Position numbers and translations under genes: made by a program. Shown here piece by piece: positions 18,216 through 27,898 of a stretch of DNA of 64,000 bases. A model generated the notes under the pieces. It had not been told where the DNA came from. It did no database searches and saw only the letters and a program-made list of their open reading frames with translations. Each line of letters starts with the position of its first letter. Position 1 is the stretch's first letter. The stretch comes from Candidatus Marinamargulisbacteria bacterium SCGC AG-343-D04 (lineage in GTDB: Bacteria; Margulisbacteria; Marinamargulisbacteria; GCA-2716485; GCA-002719695): NCBI GenBank assembly GCA_003265885.1, contig QFBQ01000004.1, forward strand, positions 1-64,000, read 5' to 3'.

Positions 18216-19059
18216 AAATAGCCCCCTCTTTATATGAACCTAAAAATTTATAAAACGAACTATTTGAAGCAATCTTTTCTAAACATTCCTTCAACACAGT
18301 CTCTTCATAATGGCCCATACAATCTATATAAAAAAGATAATCTCCCATCATTTTTTTTGACGGACGAGACGTAATCCTCGTCAAATTAATACCTCGAGAT
18401 GACATCTCCTGCAAAATATTACATAAACTACCCGGCTGGTCTTTAAACGTTGAAAAAATAAATGACGTTTTATCCTGACCCGTTGGCTCTGTTTTCTCAT
18501 TCGATAACATCACGAAACGAGTCTCATTATCTTCATAATCATTCACCTTCTCTTTTAAAACCTCTAAATCATAAAGTTTCGTTAACTTTTTAGGCCCTAT
18601 ACATGCGCTAGAAGATTTCTCCTTTAAATCTAGCAACGATTGAGCAGCAACCGCATTAGACGAACAAGAATGAAAAGACGCTTGTGGATACTGACTTTTC
18701 AAAAAAGACCGACACTGCATTAACGACTGTTCATGAGAATAAATATCAGAAATATCCCCGACATCTACACCTTTAACAACCATCAGCGACTGAACAATCT
18801 TCATTTGTATCTCCGCCGTAATAGAAACATGCTCCTGAATATGAACTAGTTCCTCTAAAACAGACACAACTTCTCCCCCTAAAGAGTTTTCAATAGGGAT
18901 AAATAAATATTGAATATCTCCAGAAAACAATGCTAAAAAACAATCAGAAAAAGTTGAAAAAGGCTTTTTAGACACTGACATCCCTATATTATCCAGATAC
19001 GTATCTAAAGCAATATCTGTAAACGTTCCTGCTGGGCCTAAAAAACCTACTACAGACAT
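18208..19059 (-). CDS. pheA: Prephenate dehydratase
   Basis: A 283-residue monofunctional enzyme converting prephenate to phenylpyruvate. The catalytic region shows GPAGTFTDIAL, PIENSLGGEVV and the active-site TRF (ETRFVML). An ACT domain (about 195-275, FKDQPGSLCNILQEMSSRGINLTRI cut here into its parts FKDQPGSL and GINLTRITSRP) is present for feedback by phenylalanine. There is no chorismate mutase domain. The start overlaps the glyA stop by one base. Confidence 0.93.
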   Translation of the reverse strand: MSVVGFLGPAGTFTDIALDTYLDNIGMSVSKKPFSTFSDCFLALFSGDIQYLFIPIENSLGGEVVSVLEELVHIQEHVSITAEIQMKIVQSLMVVKGVDVGDISDIYSHEQSLMQCRSFLKSQYPQASFHSCSSNAVAAQSLLDLKEKSSSACIGPKKLTKLYDLEVLKEKVNDYEDNETRFVMLSNEKTEPTGQDKTSFIFSTFKDQPGSLCNILQEMSSRGINLTRITSRPSKKMMGDYLFYIDCMGHYEETVLKECLEKIASNSSFYKFLGSYKEGAIYA

Positions 19060-20345
19060 TAGACTAAATGATCTAACTCCGGATACAACGGAAATTGGTT
19101 TGTTAAAGATTGAACTCTCTTCTTAACATCATTCATCACAGCTTCGTCTTCCAAATTAGAAAGGATATCTGAAATCATCTGAGCAATCATATCCATCTCT
19201 CTTTCTTTCATCCCTCGCGTCGTCACTGAAGGAGTTCCAATACGAATACCTGATGTCACAAATGGGCTCTCTGTATCAAATGGAATAGCATTTTTATTCA
19301 CTGTAATATTAACAGCATCTAAAGCCTTATCTGCTTGTTTTCCTGTAATACCTTTTGACGTTAAATCAACCGATAACAAATGATTATTTGTACCCCCAGA
19401 AACTATCCTAAATCCGTTATCCGTCAACGTTTGACTAACCACCTTGGCATTCGCAACAACCTGCTCTTGATATGTAATAAACTCATCTGTCATTGCCTGC
19501 TTAAACGCAACAGCCTTAGCAGATATGACATGCATTAAAGGACCTCCCTGAATACCAGGAAAAACAGCTCTATTAATTTTTTTAGATAACTCCTCATCAT
19601 TACACAAAATAAGCCCCCCTCTAGGGCCTCTTAATGTTTTATGAGTTGTTGTCGTTACAACATCTGCATATGGAACTGGACTAGGATGTAGATTAGCCGC
19701 AACTAACCCTGCAATATGTGCCATATCTACCAAAAAGTAGGCCCCAACCTCTTTCGCAATTTGGCCTACTCGTTCAAAATCAATAATACGAGAATACGCC
19801 GACGCCCCTGCAATAATTAATTTTGGCTTTTTCTCCTTAGCAACAGCTTCCATCTCTTCATAATTAATACGTTCTTTTTCCTTATCTACACCATAAGAAA
19901 TAACATCAAAATACTTTCCTGACATATTAACCGGAGATCCATGAGTTAAGTGACCTCCATGAGCCAAATCCATCCCCATTATTGTATCTCCAGGATTCAA
20001 TAAAGCCAAAAATACAGCTGTATTTGCCTGTGCCCCAGAATGTGGCTGAACATTTGCAAATTTAGCGCCAAAAAGCTCTTTTGCTCGATCTATAGCTAAG
20101 TTCTCTACAACATCTACATACTCACATCCCCCATAAAAACGCTTTCCAGGTAACCCTTCCGCATATTTATTCGTTAAACAAGACCCTTGAGCCTGCATAA
20201 CTGCCAAAGAAGTAAAATTCTCTGATGCAATGAGCTCTATATTATTTTGTTGGCGTCTTAACTCTTCAATAATCAGTTTATATACATCTGGATCTTCACT
20301 TTTTACTTGGTCTAAATTAGTTATCGTCTTTAAATCTATAGTCAT
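19059..20345 (-). CDS. glyA: Serine hydroxymethyltransferase
   Basis: A 428-residue PLP enzyme that interconverts serine and glycine and feeds the one-carbon pool. [11 protein letters not shown], the strand before the PLP Asp ([14 protein letters not shown]), and the PLP lysine in [13 protein letters not shown] (Lys236) are all intact. The ATG is preceded by AAGAGAGG. It heads the glyA-pheA-serS-arsR series and is divergent from trpS. Confidence 0.97.
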   Translation of the reverse strand: MTIDLKTITNLDQVKSEDPDVYKLIIEELRRQQNNIELIASENFTSLAVMQAQGSCLTNKYAEGLPGKRFYGGCEYVDVVENLAIDRAKELFGAKFANVQPHSGAQANTAVFLALLNPGDTIMGMDLAHGGHLTHGSPVNMSGKYFDVISYGVDKEKERINYEEMEAVAKEKKPKLIIAGASAYSRIIDFERVGQIAKEVGAYFLVDMAHIAGLVAANLHPSPVPYADVVTTTTHKTLRGPRGGLILCNDEELSKKINRAVFPGIQGGPLMHVISAKAVAFKQAMTDEFITYQEQVVANAKVVSQTLTDNGFRIVSGGTNNHLLSVDLTSKGITGKQADKALDAVNITVNKNAIPFDTESPFVTSGIRIGTPSVTTRGMKEREMDMIAQMISDILSNLEDEAVMNDVKKRVQSLTNQFPLYPELDHLV

Positions 20346-20375
20346 AATTTGCCTCTCTTAATGTAATGCTGAACT

Positions 20376-20381
20376 ATTATA
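20376..20381 (-). promoter_or_regulatory. Putative -10 box of the glyA operon
   Basis: TATAAT (as read on the minus strand) lies about 30 bases before the glyA ATG. No strong -35 box is visible at 16-18 bases upstream, so the assignment rests on the -10 box and position. Confidence 0.4.
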
Positions 20382-20472
20382 CTATCATTTTCACCATACT
20401 AGCTCAACTAAACCCCGTCTCCTCCCCTTCTCCTTTTGAAAAAGAAAAAAGTCCAGTATGATATAAAAACAC

Positions 20473-21468
20473 ATGATAGATATAACCTTAACTGGAATCA
20501 AACCCACGGGGCTGCCTCATATAGGCAACTATTTTGGTGCTATCAAACCTGCACTAGAACAAAATTCTTCCCATCAAAAACTATTTTTCATTGCAGATTA
20601 CCACGCACTAACTACCATTAAAGATAAAGACGAATTAAAAAAATTAACACATCATATCACTGCTGCATGGCTATCTTTAGGATTAGATCCCACACAATGT
20701 ATCATCTACAAACAATCTGACATCCCAGAAATTTTTGAACTCAACTGGATACTTTCATGCTTCACAGCAAAAGGTCTTCTCAATAGAGCTCATGCTTATA
20801 AAGCGTTTACAGATGACAACTCAAAAAACAACAAGGACCCCGATAAAAATATTAACCACGGCCTTTTCGCCTACCCCGTTTTAATGGCTGCCGATATCCT
20901 TCTATTTAACGCATCCAATATTCCAGTTGGCGCAGATCAAAAACAACACGTTGAAATAGCTCGAGATATAGCCGAAACATTTAACCATACCTACAAAACA
21001 TCCCTCCTCACGCTTCCAGAACCCAACATTCAAAAACAAAACAATATTATCCCCGGAATAGACGGACAAAAAATGAGCAAAAACTACAACAACACCATCC
21101 CTATTTTTGATGATGAAAAAAAATTAAGAAAACGCATCATGCAAATCAAAACAGATTCGTTGCCCGTTGAAGCCCCTAAAAACCCTGAATCATGTAATCT
21201 GTATGCCCTATGCAAACTTTTCTTCAATGAAAACGAACTACACACTATACAGCAACACTATATCAACGGAGGCTTAGGATACGGAACTCTAAAACAACAA
21301 CTTTTTGAAAAAATGCTCGACACCTTTAAAGATGCTAGAAAAACATTTGATGACTTAATCAACACCCCAGAAAAGCTTCACTCCATTCTGGAAGATGGCG
21401 CTCAAAAAGCACAAAAAATAGCCTCTCAGAACTTGAAAAAAATCAAAGAAACTATCGGTGTATTATAA
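20473..21468 (+). CDS. trpS: Tryptophanyl-tRNA synthetase
   Basis: A 331-residue class I synthetase. The HIGH-type motif is LPHIGNYFGA (14-23) and the KMSKS-type motif is GQKMSKN (near 196-202); VGADQKQHVEIARDIA is the conserved tryptophan-pocket region. Length is normal. No ribosome site precedes the ATG. TATGAT at 20457-20462 and TATAAA at 20462-20467 lie just upstream, so the transcript probably has a very short or absent leader. Confidence 0.96.
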   Translation: MIDITLTGIKPTGLPHIGNYFGAIKPALEQNSSHQKLFFIADYHALTTIKDKDELKKLTHHITAAWLSLGLDPTQCIIYKQSDIPEIFELNWILSCFTAKGLLNRAHAYKAFTDDNSKNNKDPDKNINHGLFAYPVLMAADILLFNASNIPVGADQKQHVEIARDIAETFNHTYKTSLLTLPEPNIQKQNNIIPGIDGQKMSKNYNNTIPIFDDEKKLRKRIMQIKTDSLPVEAPKNPESCNLYALCKLFFNENELHTIQQHYINGGLGYGTLKQQLFEKMLDTFKDARKTFDDLINTPEKLHSILEDGAQKAQKIASQNLKKIKETIGVL

Positions 21469-21477
21469 AAAATACTA

Positions 21478-21843
21478 ATGACTTATATTTCGCTCCTTCG
21501 TGGAATAAATGTGAGTGGTCAAAAAAAAATCAACATGAATGACCTAAAAAATTTATATGAATCTCTTGGTTTTCAAAACGTAAAAACCTATATTCAAAGT
21601 GGACATGTAATGTTTTCTACCCCCTCAAAAAATAAATCTAATTTAAAATTACTATAGAAAAAGCCATTCAAAAAATATATAACGGACGGCATTGCAAAAG
21701 AAACCGACAAACTTAAAGGGTTAATTAAGTTTCCTGCAGATAAAATCGTTCCCGCTCTTCTTAAAAAAGAAATAATAGATACAATAAACAATCTAAAATT
21801 TCTTTATAATTCGAAAAGCAACACTACAGGTATATCAAAATAA
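21478..21843 (+). pseudogene. Remnant of a DUF1697 family gene
   Basis: The first 59 codons (ATG 21478, stop TAG 21655) match the start of DUF1697 proteins: MTYISLLRGINVSGQKKI, LYESLGFQNVKTYIQSGHV. The family is normally about 180 residues. After a shift of frame near 21650 the reading can continue (TIEKAIQKIYN), then a second frame (GIAKETDKLKGLIKFPADKI...) runs to a stop at 21841. Multiple frame changes show that this is decayed rather than a short real gene. The second segment might derive from another family. Confidence 0.6.
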
Positions 21844-22033
21844 AAACTGTACAGATCCTACAGAAATCACAAGAAATTTATTAGAGAACGCTGGCATTGC
21901 TCAAGAAAATCAATCCCATGCTAAAACCCTAAAGTTTGAAGAATTTTTGCGCAATCTTCAAGCATCAGCAGCAAGCAACCTTAGCCCAAGTGAAGCCATA
22001 GAACATCTTGAGCAAAAACTGAAACCTAATTAA
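21797..22033 (+). pseudogene. Degenerate C-terminal gene fragment, possibly KsgA/RsmA-like
   Basis: A frame open from 21797 to TAA at 22031-22033 has no good start. It contains ITRNLLENAGIAQEN and TLKFEEFLRNLQASAAS, which resemble the C-terminal helices of 16S rRNA dimethyltransferase RsmA, though weakly. With the adjoining DUF1697 remnant it makes up the 574 bases between trpS and the Opp operon. I see no intact gene, RNA or terminator in that stretch. Confidence 0.3.
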
Positions 22034-22042
22034 CTGGAATAA

Positions 22043-22822
22043 TTAAAAACGAATCTTCGGAATCGCATCAATAAGAATCTTTGTATATGCTTCTTTCGGA
22101 CTCCCAAAAATATCTTTGGGAGTCCCCATTTCTACAATCTCCCCCAAATACATCACGGCAACCTCATCACAACGCTCTGCAACCACCCCTAAGTCATGAG
22201 AAATTAATATCATCGACATCTGATATTCTTCTTTCAAACTATCCATTAATTCCAAAATTTCTTTTTGTGTCGTCACATCCAACGACGCCGTAGGTTCGTC
22301 TGCTATTAACAAGTCAGGCTTCATCGACAAAGTCATCGCTATCATAATACGCTGACACATCCCCAATGAAAATTGGTGAGGATAATCATGAATACGTTTT
22401 CTAGGATTCTCTATCTTCACCTTATCTAACAACTCAATAGCCTCTTCTAAAGCCTCTTCTTTTGTAGCGTCGCTATGCAAACAAATCGTCTCCACCATTT
22501 GATTTGCAACCGTAAACACGGGATTCAATGCAGATAAAGGATTTTGAAAAATATACCCAATTTGAGCACCTCTAACCAACCGCATAGCAGCTTCCGTCTC
22601 TTTTATTAAATCCGTCCCTTTCCAAAAAACCTCACCTGAAACTCGAGCAGTTGAAGGCAATAACTTCAAAATGGACAAAGACGACACGCTCTTTCCTGAA
22701 CCAGACTCCCCAACTATCCCCAAGGTCTGCCCTTCACTAAGTTCATAGGAAATCCCTTTCACCGCATGAACACGCGACTGATCACTATGAAACTCAACAT
22801 CTAAATTACGTATGGATAACAT
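22043..22822 (-). CDS. Oligopeptide/dipeptide ABC transporter ATPase (OppD/DppD-like)
   Basis: A 259-residue ATPase with Walker A GESGSGKS (near 38), Walker B DLLIADEPTASLD and the H-loop SHDLGVV. The ABC signature is FSLGMCQR rather than the usual LSGGM, with the first Gly replaced by Leu. It ends after the nucleotide-binding domain and lacks the C-terminal oligopeptide-transporter extension of typical OppD (about 320-330 residues). No OppF partner is adjacent, so it may act as a homodimer or pair with an ATPase coded elsewhere. Overlaps oppC by 17 bases. Confidence 0.88.
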   Translation of the reverse strand: MLSIRNLDVEFHSDQSRVHAVKGISYELSEGQTLGIVGESGSGKSVSSLSILKLLPSTARVSGEVFWKGTDLIKETEAAMRLVRGAQIGYIFQNPLSALNPVFTVANQMVETICLHSDATKEEALEEAIELLDKVKIENPRKRIHDYPHQFSLGMCQRIMIAMTLSMKPDLLIADEPTASLDVTTQKEILELMDSLKEEYQMSMILISHDLGVVAERCDEVAVMYLGEIVEMGTPKDIFGSPKEAYTKILIDAIPKIRF

Positions 22823-23651
22823 CTCTTTCCCTCGCTTTCGGATCCAATAATAACCATAATCCGTCTCCTAAAAAATTTAACGATAACACTGTTAACGTAA
22901 TTAAAACACCCGGAATCAATGCCATCCAAGGCGCATCTCTTAAATACCCCAAACTGTTTTCTAACATATTCCCCCAGGACGCATGAGGAGGCTGAACCCC
23001 CAACCCTAAAAAACTCAATACAGACTCTATCAAAATAGCACCACCCATCCCCAACATAGCCGCAACAATAATGGGGTTCAAGGTATGTGGCACAATATGC
23101 TTAAATAAAATCTTTCGTTCAACAATCCCCCGAGCCCTACACGCCGTCACAAACACCCTTTCCTTCATACTCAACACTTCCGCCCTCACCAATCTCGCTA
23201 CCCCCATCCACGATGTCACCCCAATCACCACCATAACATTAAAAATACTGGGTTCCAACATCACCTGTATAATCAAAATTAAAAATAATGTTGGCAACGC
23301 CATCAAGGTATCCAACACCCTCATAACAAGAAAATCAACACGCCCTCCAATAAACCCAGATAATACCCCCACGATAACCCCAATACAAATTGAAATCCCC
23401 ACAGAAACAAAGCCCACCATCAATGAAATACGTGATCCATAAATACTTCTCAATAAAATATCTCGCCCTAACTCATCTGTTCCAAACCAATGAGCAAAAC
23501 TTGGCGCTTGAGGCCTACCTATCAACGACTCATCAATTTGGGTCGGATCAAAATTAAAAAAAGGTACAAGCAAGGCCAAGACTGTAAGTCCTCCTAGATA
23601 AATAAAGGAAAACCACACTTTCCCTGTCATCTTAAACTCTTTCCTTACCAC
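22806..23651 (-). CDS. Oligopeptide/dipeptide ABC transporter permease (OppC-like)
   Basis: A 281-residue inner-membrane permease. It has an N-terminal membrane segment, the OppC_N-type region ending in HWFGTDELGRDILLRSIYG, and five further membrane segments. The cytoplasmic EAA loop ACRARGIVERKILFKHIVPH contacts the ATPase. Overlaps the upstream oppB by 20 bases. Substrate specificity cannot be read from the permease. Confidence 0.92.
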   Translation of the reverse strand: MVRKEFKMTGKVWFSFIYLGGLTVLALLVPFFNFDPTQIDESLIGRPQAPSFAHWFGTDELGRDILLRSIYGSRISLMVGFVSVGISICIGVIVGVLSGFIGGRVDFLVMRVLDTLMALPTLFLILIIQVMLEPSIFNVMVVIGVTSWMGVARLVRAEVLSMKERVFVTACRARGIVERKILFKHIVPHTLNPIIVAAMLGMGGAILIESVLSFLGLGVQPPHASWGNMLENSLGYLRDAPWMALIPGVLITLTVLSLNFLGDGLWLLLDPKARERDVIHT

Positions 23652-24609
23652 GAGAAATTCGAGGATCTACATAAGCATAACAAATATCCGCAATCATGTT
23701 CCCAATTATAATCAAAAAAGACGAAAACAAAATAGTCGCCATTAAAATAGGATAATCTCGCTGAAACACTGCCTGAACACCCAACTGTCCCATTCCCGGC
23801 CACGAAAAAATATACTCAATAATATACGATCCCCCAATCAATGACGGCAAATCCAAACCTAATATTGTAATAATAGGCAACATAATATTTTTTAATGCAT
23901 GCTTAAATAACAAACGAAACTCTGATATTCCTCTAGCCCTAGCCGCGACAATATAGTCTTGAGCCAAAATTTTGATCACTCCAAAACGATTATATCGAGT
24001 TAAGCCCGCAATCCCTCCAACAACAATCGTCAATAATGGCAAAAACATATGATATCCAATATTCATTGCTTTTTGAAATATCGACGCATCATAAAGTAAT
24101 GGGTCCATAAACCCCGACGTGGGAAACAAATCTAATGTTAACGAAAACAACAAAATAAACATCAATCCCAACCAAAATGATGGGATCGATAAACCCAAAA
24201 AACTAAACACCGTAATCGAGTCATCCACAAGTGTATCTTTTTTATACCCACAAATTAGCCCTAAAGGAAAGGTAATTAACAATATGACTACAAGAGAAGA
24301 TATAGACAATAACAAAGTTGCAGGAAGCCTCTCCACAATAGCCTGAAAAACAGGCTTACCCGTCACATAAGAATACCCTAAATTTCCTAAACACAACTCT
24401 TTTAACCACAAAACATACTGTTTATACACAGGAAGATCAAAACCCAAATTCTCTCGGATCTGCTGCATATCCTCCAAAGAAACACTTGGATCCATATACA
24501 TAGAAACAGGATCTCCAGGAGCCGCTTTCATAATAAAAAATGAAATCAAGGTCACCCCTAACAACATAGGAACAACAACAAGAAATCGTTTATATAAAAC
24601 GTGTAACAT
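23632..24609 (-). CDS. Oligopeptide/dipeptide ABC transporter permease (OppB-like)
   Basis: A 325-residue permease with six predicted membrane segments. The N-terminal region (FLVVVPMLLGVTLISFFIM, PGDP) and the EAA loop (AARARGISEFRLLFKHALKN) are typical of OppB/DppB. Its start overlaps the stop of the binding-protein gene by one base. Confidence 0.92.
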   Translation of the reverse strand: MLHVLYKRFLVVVPMLLGVTLISFFIMKAAPGDPVSMYMDPSVSLEDMQQIRENLGFDLPVYKQYVLWLKELCLGNLGYSYVTGKPVFQAIVERLPATLLLSISSLVVILLITFPLGLICGYKKDTLVDDSITVFSFLGLSIPSFWLGLMFILLFSLTLDLFPTSGFMDPLLYDASIFQKAMNIGYHMFLPLLTIVVGGIAGLTRYNRFGVIKILAQDYIVAARARGISEFRLLFKHALKNIMLPIITILGLDLPSLIGGSYIIEYIFSWPGMGQLGVQAVFQRDYPILMATILFSSFLIIIGNMIADICYAYVDPRISRGKERV

Positions 24610-26183
24610 TACTCTTCAATATAAATATTTTCGATAGGATTAAACAAACCCGTAGGCCCCGCTTCAGACAAGCCTTTAACCCGATGATTAATGCCTACCA
24701 AAGACTCCGGGTAATAAAGAAAAACATAAGGAACATCCTTCGCTATCTCATCATAAATGGTCTGATAAATGCCTTGTCGTTTATCCCTATCCATAGTCAC
24801 TCTCCCCAACTCCAAAAATCGATCAACCGTCTCATTTTGATACCCTATAAAATTAAAGCCCTTAGGGTACTGCGACGAATGCCAAATACTATATCCATCA
24901 GGGTCTAAACCTAATGACCAACCCAATATTACAGCATCATAATCTTTAGGATCTTGATCAGAATTCACAATGGCTATAAACGAACTCCACTCCATCAATT
25001 GTAAGGAAACATCTATTCCAATATCTTTTAAATTTCCCTGAATAATCTCCGCTGCTTTTTCTCGATCTTTGTTTCCTTTGTTAGTAATAATTTTAAACTG
25101 AAAAGGATCCCCATTTTTCTCAAAAATTCCTGTCCGTGAATTCATCACAAAACCAGCTTCTTTCAACAGAGACTTAGCCCCCTCTGGGTCAAAATCATAG
25201 GAAAAAGAACGTTTAGGGTAGGTCCACATTTCCGGAGATGTAGGTAAATGAGCTGGAGTTCCATACCCTCTTAATATACCATCCACAATACTTTTCTTAT
25301 TTATTGCCATAGCTATAGCCTGCCTAATATCAGGCATTGAAAACAAAGGATTTTTTAAATTAAACCCTAAGTACGTATACGCCAAATCATAATATTGAAA
25401 CGTTTGAAAAAGAGAACTTTCCGAAATTCGTGGAAACTCTTTTCCAGGAATACCACTTGAATAAATCTCCTCCTTTTCAAACGAAACCAATGCCGTGTTG
25501 TTATCTGGAATAATTTTTAACAAAACAGTTTCAATAGTAGGCTTCTTATCAAAAAAATCTAAATTTTGAGTTAACAATACAAACTGAGATGTTTCCCATC
25601 TTTGAAATACGAAAGGTCCAGTTCCTATTGGCTTTCTGTTAAACTCAGAAATATTTATATCTTCTGAATTGAAAATATGCTTAGGAATAATCCCCATAGT
25701 TAACCTATTGAGCAATGGAGCAAAAGGAGATGGCAATGTAATACGAATCTCATAATCACCTACTGCTTCAAAACCAATAGGTTCTCCATTTATAATATAA
25801 TCACTTCGTCTAACAGTATTCGTATTAGAATCCAAAATCTTATCAAATGTAAAGACAACATCTGAAGCTGTAAAAGGAACACCATCATGCCATTTTACAT
25901 TCTTTTTCAAATAAAATACTAAACGCCTTCCATCTTCAGATACCGTATATTTTTCGGCCAAGTCTGGAACAAGCTCCATCTTTTCATTCACTTTCAATAA
26001 GCCATTAAAAATATAGCCGTTTACAGATGAAGATGGGGCATCAGTAGATAAAATAGGGTTTAACATACTAGGTTCTGCCCCTAAACGCATCACCAATGTT
26101 TGCTTATCCGTAGATTGTGTACAAGACAAAAGAATCCCTAAGCATATACACCAAAACACTACACATATCTTTTGCCTAACCAT
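24609..26183 (-). CDS. Oligopeptide-binding lipoprotein (SBP family 5)
   Basis: A 524-residue extracytoplasmic solute-binding protein for the Opp transporter. The N-terminus MVRQKICVVFWCICLGILLS followed by Cys is a lipoprotein signal (lipobox LLSC). The SBP_bac_5 signature is visible as RRLVFYLKKNVKWHDGVPF followed by TASDVVFTFD. The frame runs back to a TTG at 26195, but the ATG at 26183 has GGAG six bases upstream and gives a proper signal peptide. First gene of oppABCD and divergent from the phosphonate operon. Confidence 0.92.
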   Translation of the reverse strand: MVRQKICVVFWCICLGILLSCTQSTDKQTLVMRLGAEPSMLNPILSTDAPSSSVNGYIFNGLLKVNEKMELVPDLAEKYTVSEDGRRLVFYLKKNVKWHDGVPFTASDVVFTFDKILDSNTNTVRRSDYIINGEPIGFEAVGDYEIRITLPSPFAPLLNRLTMGIIPKHIFNSEDINISEFNRKPIGTGPFVFQRWETSQFVLLTQNLDFFDKKPTIETVLLKIIPDNNTALVSFEKEEIYSSGIPGKEFPRISESSLFQTFQYYDLAYTYLGFNLKNPLFSMPDIRQAIAMAINKKSIVDGILRGYGTPAHLPTSPEMWTYPKRSFSYDFDPEGAKSLLKEAGFVMNSRTGIFEKNGDPFQFKIITNKGNKDREKAAEIIQGNLKDIGIDVSLQLMEWSSFIAIVNSDQDPKDYDAVILGWSLGLDPDGYSIWHSSQYPKGFNFIGYQNETVDRFLELGRVTMDRDKRQGIYQTIYDEIAKDVPYVFLYYPESLVGINHRVKGLSEAGPTGLFNPIENIYIEE

Positions 26184-26283
26184 AGATATCTCCAAAAAAA
26201 GATTAATACTTTAATTGTCAATCATGAAAGCAAAAAATTCAAATGAAAAATATCGCAACATTAAATTCAAATACTATCAATGG

Positions 26284-26289
26284 TATAAT
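26284..26289 (+). promoter_or_regulatory. Putative -10 box of the phosphonate operon
   Basis: A perfect TATAAT lies 81 bases before the first LicD-like gene and 40 bases before a short leader frame. No convincing -35 box is seen. Confidence 0.4.
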
Positions 26290-26323
26290 AAAAACGATGA
26301 TTTTTTTCTATGCTATTAATAAA

Positions 26324-26368
26324 ATGTATGTCAATTTCAAACAAGAAACAAAGCTCACATTATTATGA
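26324..26368 (+). CDS. Possible 14-residue leader peptide ahead of licD-like gene
   Basis: ATG at 26324 opens a 14-codon frame (MYVNFKQETKLTLL) whose TGA overlaps the ATG of the next gene (ATGA). Such an overlap can couple translation, which would make up for the missing ribosome site of the downstream gene. The frame may be chance; there is no clear ribosome site of its own. Confidence 0.25.
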   Translation: MYVNFKQETKLTLL

Positions 26369-27111
26369 CAAAAAAAATAAACGATTTTAAACATATTCGT
26401 CAAAACTTTACCCCACACTCAGAAAAAGATATAAAAAGTATTGCTCAATTTAACTTTTCAAAAGAAGAATGGGTATCACGTTTTCACGATATATTAATAA
26501 AACACAATATTCCACTTGTACTTTTATACGGGACTTGTTTAGGAATAGTACGAGATAAAAAAATTATTGATAATGATACCGATGCCGATTTTGGAATATT
26601 TCTTGAAGATCTATCTAAGCTGTTTTCATGCATACCCGAGCTTCTCGACAATGGCTACTTTATTTCTGGAAGAGGTTTATTCCAGATCTCATTTAGCCTA
26701 CCCAACATAAATTTTTATATCGACATCTGGCCAATTAAAAAAGTCACAAATCCATTCTTAAGACTATTTAAAATGAAGTGGTTGTGTGACCATGTCTATT
26801 TTAAACAAGACTTCTTCAACACCCCCGAATCTATACAATTTTTAGAGAGAAACTACTTAACCCCTCATCCTAAAGAACTTTACCTTGAAACAGTCTACGG
26901 TCTCGACTGGAGAACTCCCATTAAAAATCGTTTTTCTGGTCCAAGAGGCGCTCTATCTCAATATATCAATAAGTGTTTTGTAGATTTTCCAATACCCTCT
27001 CAATTCTCCGGAGACAATTCTCTCGGAACGTTTAAACCATGGGTATCCTATATTTTAAAAAAATTCTTTCCAAAATCACGTATATCCTCCATGTTCAATC
27101 ACCCAAAATAA
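26365..27111 (+). CDS. LicD-like phosphotransferase family protein (first copy)
   Basis: A 248-residue protein. The LicD/nucleotidyltransferase-fold signature is visible: LYGTCLGIVRDKKIIDNDTD followed by ADFGI, with the paired acidic residues expected for metal binding. LicD proteins move phosphocholine-type groups from a CDP carrier onto glycans. Next to genes that make nucleotide-activated aminoethylphosphonate, the likely job is transfer of that headgroup to a surface polysaccharide. No membrane segment is visible, so it should act in the cytoplasm. About half of it aligns by eye with the following gene, so the two are tandem paralogues. Confidence 0.75.
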   Translation: MTKKINDFKHIRQNFTPHSEKDIKSIAQFNFSKEEWVSRFHDILIKHNIPLVLLYGTCLGIVRDKKIIDNDTDADFGIFLEDLSKLFSCIPELLDNGYFISGRGLFQISFSLPNINFYIDIWPIKKVTNPFLRLFKMKWLCDHVYFKQDFFNTPESIQFLERNYLTPHPKELYLETVYGLDWRTPIKNRFSGPRGALSQYINKCFVDFPIPSQFSGDNSLGTFKPWVSYILKKFFPKSRISSMFNHPK

Positions 27112-27130
27112 AATACTACATGTCGCATCT

Positions 27131-27898
27131 ATGACTAAAAACATCAAAAAAAATCCAAAAGAAATCAAGTCCTTTTCCGAAATGGAAAAAATATTTAGAA
27201 CTAACATCCAAGAAGAAACAACACAAAATATCACTCTTAAAAATGAAGACTGGCTAATAAAATTCAATCAAATACTGTCTAAGAACAATATAAAAACGAT
27301 ACTTTTATTTGGATCTTGTTTAGGAGTTATTCGCCAAAATTCGCTCATTGACTACGATCACGACGCAGATATTGGCATTTTTTTTGAAGACCTTTTATCT
27401 TTTCATAACTGCTTACCTGAGTTAGAAAAAGAGGGATTTTATATATCTAAAACCAAAAAATTCAAAATTCATATTAACATGCCAAACACCGACTTCTGTA
27501 TAGATCTTATGCCTGTCAAAAAAATTCAAAATATTTTCTTTAAACTATTTGGATATAAATGGTTTTGTGACATGATATATTTTAAAGATAATTTTTTTGA
27601 ATCCCCAAAAAAAATAAACTTTAAGTCCCAAGTTTTTTTTACTCCCAACCCTACAGAACTATATTTAGAAAAAACTTATGGTAAAAATTGGCGAACTCCA
27701 ATAAAAAATAGAAATGCTCACTTACGTCCAGTATTATCACAAATCATAATTAAATATTTTGTAGACTTTCCTGTCCCTCTTGAGTTTTCTGGAGATAACT
27801 CTCTTGGCACATTTAAACCTTGGATATCAAAACTCTTAATAAAAACCTGTCCTAATGCTAAAATCACTTCATCATATAAACACCCTAAATCACAATGA
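27131..27898 (+). CDS. LicD-like phosphotransferase family protein (second copy)
   Basis: A 255-residue paralogue of the preceding gene. It carries [20 protein letters not shown] then [11 protein letters not shown]. The C-terminal region [35 protein letters not shown] matches the first copy ([32 protein letters not shown]) almost residue for residue. The two may modify different positions or sugars. The stop overlaps the PEP mutase start by four bases, so it belongs to the phosphonate operon. Confidence 0.75.
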   Translation: MTKNIKKNPKEIKSFSEMEKIFRTNIQEETTQNITLKNEDWLIKFNQILSKNNIKTILLFGSCLGVIRQNSLIDYDHDADIGIFFEDLLSFHNCLPELEKEGFYISKTKKFKIHINMPNTDFCIDLMPVKKIQNIFFKLFGYKWFCDMIYFKDNFFESPKKINFKSQVFFTPNPTELYLEKTYGKNWRTPIKNRNAHLRPVLSQIIIKYFVDFPVPLEFSGDNSLGTFKPWISKLLIKTCPNAKITSSYKHPKSQ

